This document shows positions 6,320 to 8,176 of a stretch of 8,176 nt of DNA, one piece after another. Numbering within the stretch: position 1 is the first letter of the stretch; each line of letters begins with the position of its first letter. Source of the stretch: Candidatus Coatesiibacteriota bacterium (GTDB lineage Bacteria > RBG-13-66-14). The notes beneath the pieces are model-generated. The model was not told the DNA's origin. It saw nothing but the letters and a program-made list of their open reading frames with translations, and ran no database searches. The position numbers and the translations under genes were made by a program. The DNA is taken from NCBI GenBank assembly GCA_014728185.1, contig WJMB01000311.1, forward strand, positions 1 to 8,176. Direction: 5' to 3'.

Positions 6320-6502
6320 TCAACACACCAGGGCCGTTTCCGGCGCGTCTGAACCGTTCTCGTCGCGATAGTAGCCCAGCATGATGAGCATCAACTGGTG
6401 CTCGTGCAGGGCGACCTGGGCCGAACGGATGCTCAACCGGCGGGAGACCATCCGCGGTCCCGAGGTTTTTTCCACCCGATTGTAGCTGCAGTTGTTCAGC
6501 AT
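6320..6502 (-). CDS. Possible small protein of 60 residues, function unknown
   Basis: I do not recognise this protein. Three things favour it. A strong intrinsic terminator begins 3 nt after the stop. The last 43 codons mostly end in G or C, as in the real genes here. Residues 28-45 (SAQVALHEHQLMLIMLGY) could form an amphipathic helix. Against it, the ATG has no well-placed ribosome site (AAGGTGA is about 13 nt away) and no partner gene is adjacent. An internal ATG at residue 18 is an alternative start. The frame stays open upstream to about 6973, but that longer version would cross a terminator and the two repeats, so I reject it. The frame could also be the remnant of a longer gene, or the terminator could end a noncoding RNA. 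Confidence 0.38.
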   Translation of the reverse strand: MLNNCSYNRVEKTSGPRMVSRRLSIRSAQVALHEHQLMLIMLGYYRDENGSDAPETALVC

Positions 6503-6712
6503 GGCGTGTTGTTTGTCACCTTGTTTTCGCGCTGTATCGAGCTTTCGCTCCGATGTCGCGCGATCCGCGAGATGCCCTGTTGGCGATGATCGGTTTGAGC
6601 GCGCCGTTATTCCGGGGAGGGTTGTCAGCTTCGATTCGCGGCTTTCATATCCGCCGGCCGCCCCGTCTGATTCACCCGGCGCTTCCTCCGGCCTCTGGAA
6701 ATCCTCGTTGCA

Positions 6713-6874
6713 ACCCAGGTCCCGATACCAGCCTGGCTCTGGATAGTGGCCCGTTTCAAGCCAGGCCCCGAATTCGGCCCCCGCAGGGTGATTGTTACCC
6801 AGGTCCCGATACCAGCCTGGCTCTGGATAGTGGCCCTGTTTCAAGCCAGGCCCCGAATTCGGCCCCCGCAGGGT
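6713..6874. repeat. Two near-identical 77/78-nt structured repeats
   Basis: Copy one spans 6713-6789 and copy two 6797-6874, with a 7-nt gap and an 84-bp period. They are identical except for one extra T in copy two (GGCCC versus GGCCCT). Each begins ACCC and ends GGGT, an inverted pair. Each holds perfect 8-nt inverted arms, GCCTGGCT and AGCCAGGC, around a 20/21-nt loop, and then the palindrome CCGAATTCGG. The single-base indel falls in the loop and shifts any reading frame, so the conserved feature is structure, not protein. They lie just downstream of the small-RNA terminator on the minus strand. They resemble a REP/BIME-type or miniature mobile element, but no family can be assigned. Confidence 0.8.
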
Positions 6875-6902
6875 AAAAAAACCCAAAGGGTTATCCTTTG
6901 GG
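6875..6902 (-). terminator. Strong intrinsic terminator of the candidate small RNA
   Basis: CCCAAAGG (6902-6895) and CCTTTGGG (6889-6882) form a perfect 8-bp stem with the 5-nt loop ATAAC, followed at once by seven T residues on the minus strand. On the plus strand no T-run follows, so it acts in one direction only. Confidence 0.9.
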
Positions 6903-6958
6903 GGGACAGCCGGTATCGCTACCGCTGCAGATTCCTCCTCTGCCCCCCAGGCAGTTCG
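6875..6958 (-). ncRNA. Candidate small RNA of about 80 nt, unknown family
   Basis: A consensus-like promoter (6965-6993) and a strong terminator (6875-6902) bracket about 80 nt with no plausible start codon and ribosome site. The RNA folds well by eye. GGGGGGCAG (6948-6940) can pair with CTG-T-CCCCCC (6909-6900), leaving one bulged U. Inside this helix is a hairpin CGGTA-GCGA-TACCG (6924-6911) capped by a GNRA tetraloop, with the purine-rich GGAGGAA (6938-6932) left unpaired. A competing 5' hairpin, CTGCC-TGGGG-GGCAG, is also possible. The outer three G-C pairs share the C-run with the terminator stem, so the two may compete. It matches no riboswitch, 6S, SRP, tmRNA or RNase P signature that I know. 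It could be a trans-acting regulator or an attenuator. Confidence 0.55.
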
Positions 6959-6964
6959 CGCGCA

Positions 6965-6993
6965 ATTTAACACAGGGCGGAAAAGACTGTCAA
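6965..6993 (-). promoter_or_regulatory. Sigma70-type promoter of the candidate small RNA
   Basis: A perfect -35 TTGACA (6988-6993), an optimal 17-base spacer and TTAAAT (6965-6970, 4 of 6) lie on the minus strand, with a start expected near 6958. The -35 is part of an inverted repeat GTCAA-n8-TTGAC (6989-7006) nested with ACCC/GGGT arms, so a repressor could bind here. Confidence 0.72.
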
Positions 6994-7311
6994 CACCCTT
7001 TTTGACGGGTTATAGCGAAGCTCTGCATTCTCAAAAGGTTACACTGTAAGGTTTCACGGGAACGGTTGGTCGGTCCGGGCGGCAAGGGCGCTGTTGCGAC
7101 CAAATCAGGCTGAGTAGGGTCGTTCAACTCGTGACTCACGTCCTCCCGGAGCTCCCCCGATCGAGAGCCCATCAATCCAGCGATGCATAGATACTGGTTG
7201 GGATCACATAGCTGCACGGAGCGCATTGCTGCCGTTCGATATCAAGTGAACAATCGTGATTATACATCTACTTGGACACGTATACATGGCTAATAGATTG
7301 TTAAGTATTAC

Positions 7312-7340
7312 TTTACAGCATACTGTGCCGCCCTTATCAT
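7312..7340 (+). promoter_or_regulatory. Plus-strand promoter-like sequence without a known gene
   Basis: TTTACA (7312-7317), a 17-base spacer and TATCAT (7335-7340) match the sigma70 consensus at 10 of 12 positions. A transcript would start near 7347 and run rightwards, towards and antisense to the DUF1847 gene. No ribosome site with a convincing frame follows. AT-rich DNA yields such matches by chance more often, hence the moderate score. Confidence 0.42.
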
Positions 7341-7669
7341 ACTGTCGATTTGTGACAATCAACCTCGCCTTGTACTTAGTGTTGCGAGAAACCGGAGGCT
7401 CTTGGTCCCGTCCAAGATCGTGGAAGCCGATAGTGAACGATAGGCCGACAGAAGTCTATTGCTAGCTTTTTAGCACTTGTGCCAACTTGCCGTCTTCGCG
7501 GGTCGACGCCCTGCGTCGAGCCTATCTCAGGGATACTTCCCTCGAAGCAGCTCCACATAGTTGCCAATATTGGTTCAGTTTCTTGTGATGATCCCAGTAA
7601 GTAACAGGCAGGCCGGTGCGCAGGTCGTCCAAGACCATAGTAGCAGATTAGTGGCTGCACATATTCTGA

Positions 7670-7699
7670 TTGACAGGTTGATCGGCTCGGTGCTGTCAA
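7670..7699. repeat. Perfect inverted repeat TTGACAG/CTGTCAA
   Basis: TTGACAG (7670-7676) and CTGTCAA (7693-7699) are separated by 16 bases. The arms also read as two -35 boxes facing each other, but neither has a -10 at the right distance. A dimeric regulator site is a reasonable guess. Confidence 0.35.
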
Positions 7700-7799
7700 C
7701 ACCCCGGCTTGCGCTATCAGCTTTGATGACTCTGGTTCAAGCCCATGTCACCCAATGACAGGTGATTGCAACGAGAGCGATGGTATCCGATCCTGAGGG

Positions 7800-8176
7800 C
7801 TACTCCAGCCTCCGGCGCAGGTACTGATTGTAGACGACGGCGGCGGGGTTGTGCCCGGTGACGCGGTCTTTGGCGATCAGGGTGACCACGGGAACGGCGG
7901 CGCCGGAGGCGAGCAGGGCGTCGTGGCCCACGCAGAGGCCGACGGAGCCTATGATTGCGCAGCCCTCGGCCTCGAGGCGGGCGGCCTGGCCCCGGGGGTT
8001 GCAACTGGTGTCGCCCGAGGAGCCGGGGACGGGAGGGTGTTCGAGACGCTCCTTGGGCAGGGCGCCCAGCTTGCAACAGGTCGAGGAGACGGCGAAGCCG
8101 CGGCGCTCGAGGAAGCCGGCGATGACGGCGGCTTCCTCGGAGGAGCCGATGCAGAAGGCCAGGCCGACGCGCTCGG
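7800..8176 (-). CDS. DUF1847 family protein, C-terminal part
   Basis: The last 124 residues of a protein whose N-terminus lies beyond the right edge. The visible part fits the DUF1847 (PF08901) family of cysteine-containing, presumed metal-binding proteins of unknown function. It starts ERVGLAFCIGSSEEAAVIAG, followed by a FLERRGFAVSSTCCKLGALPKE segment. Next come the family's CNPxxQAxxLxxxG block (here CNPRGQAARLEAEG) and LCVGHDALLASGAAVPVVTL, and finally IAKDRVTGHNPAAVVY near the end. Cysteines are seen in FCIG, TCCK, SCNP, GCAI and LCVG. The usual N-terminal cysteine cluster would lie outside the window. Codon use is GC-rich like the pst genes. No terminator or operon partner is visible downstream. 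The family match is from memory of its motifs. Confidence 0.75.
   Translation of the reverse strand, partial: ERVGLAFCIGSSEEAAVIAGFLERRGFAVSSTCCKLGALPKERLEHPPVPGSSGDTSCNPRGQAARLEAEGCAIIGSVGLCVGHDALLASGAAVPVVTLIAKDRVTGHNPAAVVYNQYLRRRLE

Larger units (their letters stand above)
6998..7799. other. Gene-free stretch between the small RNA and the DUF1847 gene
   Basis: About 800 bases without a supported gene. Short frames on both strands lack ribosome sites, codon bias and family features. The part around 7240-7345 is clearly AT-rich compared with the flanking genes. The region holds a plus-strand promoter-like sequence (7312-7340), a 7-bp perfect hairpin TCGACGC-CCT-GCGTCGA (7503-7519), a 5-bp hairpin (7529-7542), a 6-bp hairpin TCTTGG/CCAAGA (7400-7417), an 11-bp odd palindrome CGTGACTCACG (7130-7140), and the TGTCA/TGACA pair at 7747-7761. 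I see no intrinsic terminator after the DUF1847 stop. Decayed genes or unannotated RNAs are both possible. Confidence 0.55.

Noticed and set aside
6713..6874. The repeats as the start of a CRISPR array
   Set aside because: The units are too long, the 7-nt gap is too short for a spacer, there are only two copies, and no cas gene is in the window.
6320..6973. A 217-codon minus-strand open frame with two GHYPEPGWYRDLG repeats
   Set aside because: Its GTG start lies inside the small-RNA promoter and it runs through a strong intrinsic terminator. The protein repeat is just the duplicated DNA element, whose copies differ by a frame-shifting indel. Only the last 60 codons are kept as a weak candidate.
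6990..7226. A 78-codon minus-strand frame upstream of the small RNA
   Set aside because: No ribosome site, mixed codon use, and its stop overlaps the -35 box of the small-RNA promoter.
7256..7465. A 69-codon plus-strand frame in the AT-rich part
   Set aside because: Its start precedes the promoter candidate at 7312-7340, it has no ribosome site, and its codons do not match the GC-ending pattern.
7376..7702. A 108-codon minus-strand frame in the right-hand gene-free stretch
   Set aside because: No ribosome site, no codon bias like the neighbours and no family features.
7730..7750. A tRNA T-loop-like GGTTCAAGCC
   Set aside because: The flanks do not form a T-stem, and no acceptor or anticodon arm can be built around it.

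Overview
The window comes from a GC-rich Gram-negative bacterium. The evidence is a porin-like protein with a signal peptide and a lipoprotein-type phosphate-binding protein. I cannot name the lineage; the genes look like those of an uncultivated or candidate phylum, but that is an impression only. All seven genes I call are on the minus strand, so transcription runs from right to left. Genes are given below in that order.

Right edge (7800-8176): the C-terminal part of a DUF1847-type cysteine-containing protein. Next (about 6998-7799) come some 800 bases with no convincing gene. This stretch is locally AT-rich, has a good plus-strand promoter-like sequence, and has several inverted repeats. 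At 6875-6993 there is a compact unit: a sigma70-type promoter, about 80 nt of foldable sequence and a textbook intrinsic terminator. It looks like an undescribed small RNA gene. Directly downstream are two 77/78-nt repeats that differ by one base, then a possible 60-codon gene (6320-6502) with its own strong terminator at 6281-6316.

Centre (1573-6008): a complete high-affinity phosphate uptake operon in the order pstS-pstC-pstA-pstB-phoU. PstS (lipoprotein) captures phosphate, PstC and PstA form the inner-membrane channel, PstB is the ATPase, and PhoU links transport to phosphate signalling. The pstS leader holds two adjacent tetraloop hairpins. A perfect 13-bp inverted repeat separates pstS from pstC. 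pstA and pstB overlap by 7 bases. phoU is set apart by 133 bases and has its own candidate promoter.

Left part (1-1572): 838 bases with no gene I can support, then the start of a porin resembling the phosphate-selective OprP/OprO family, cut by the window edge. If that call is right, the locus would cover phosphate passage through both membranes. No phoB/phoR two-component genes are in the window, and I found no convincing Pho box.
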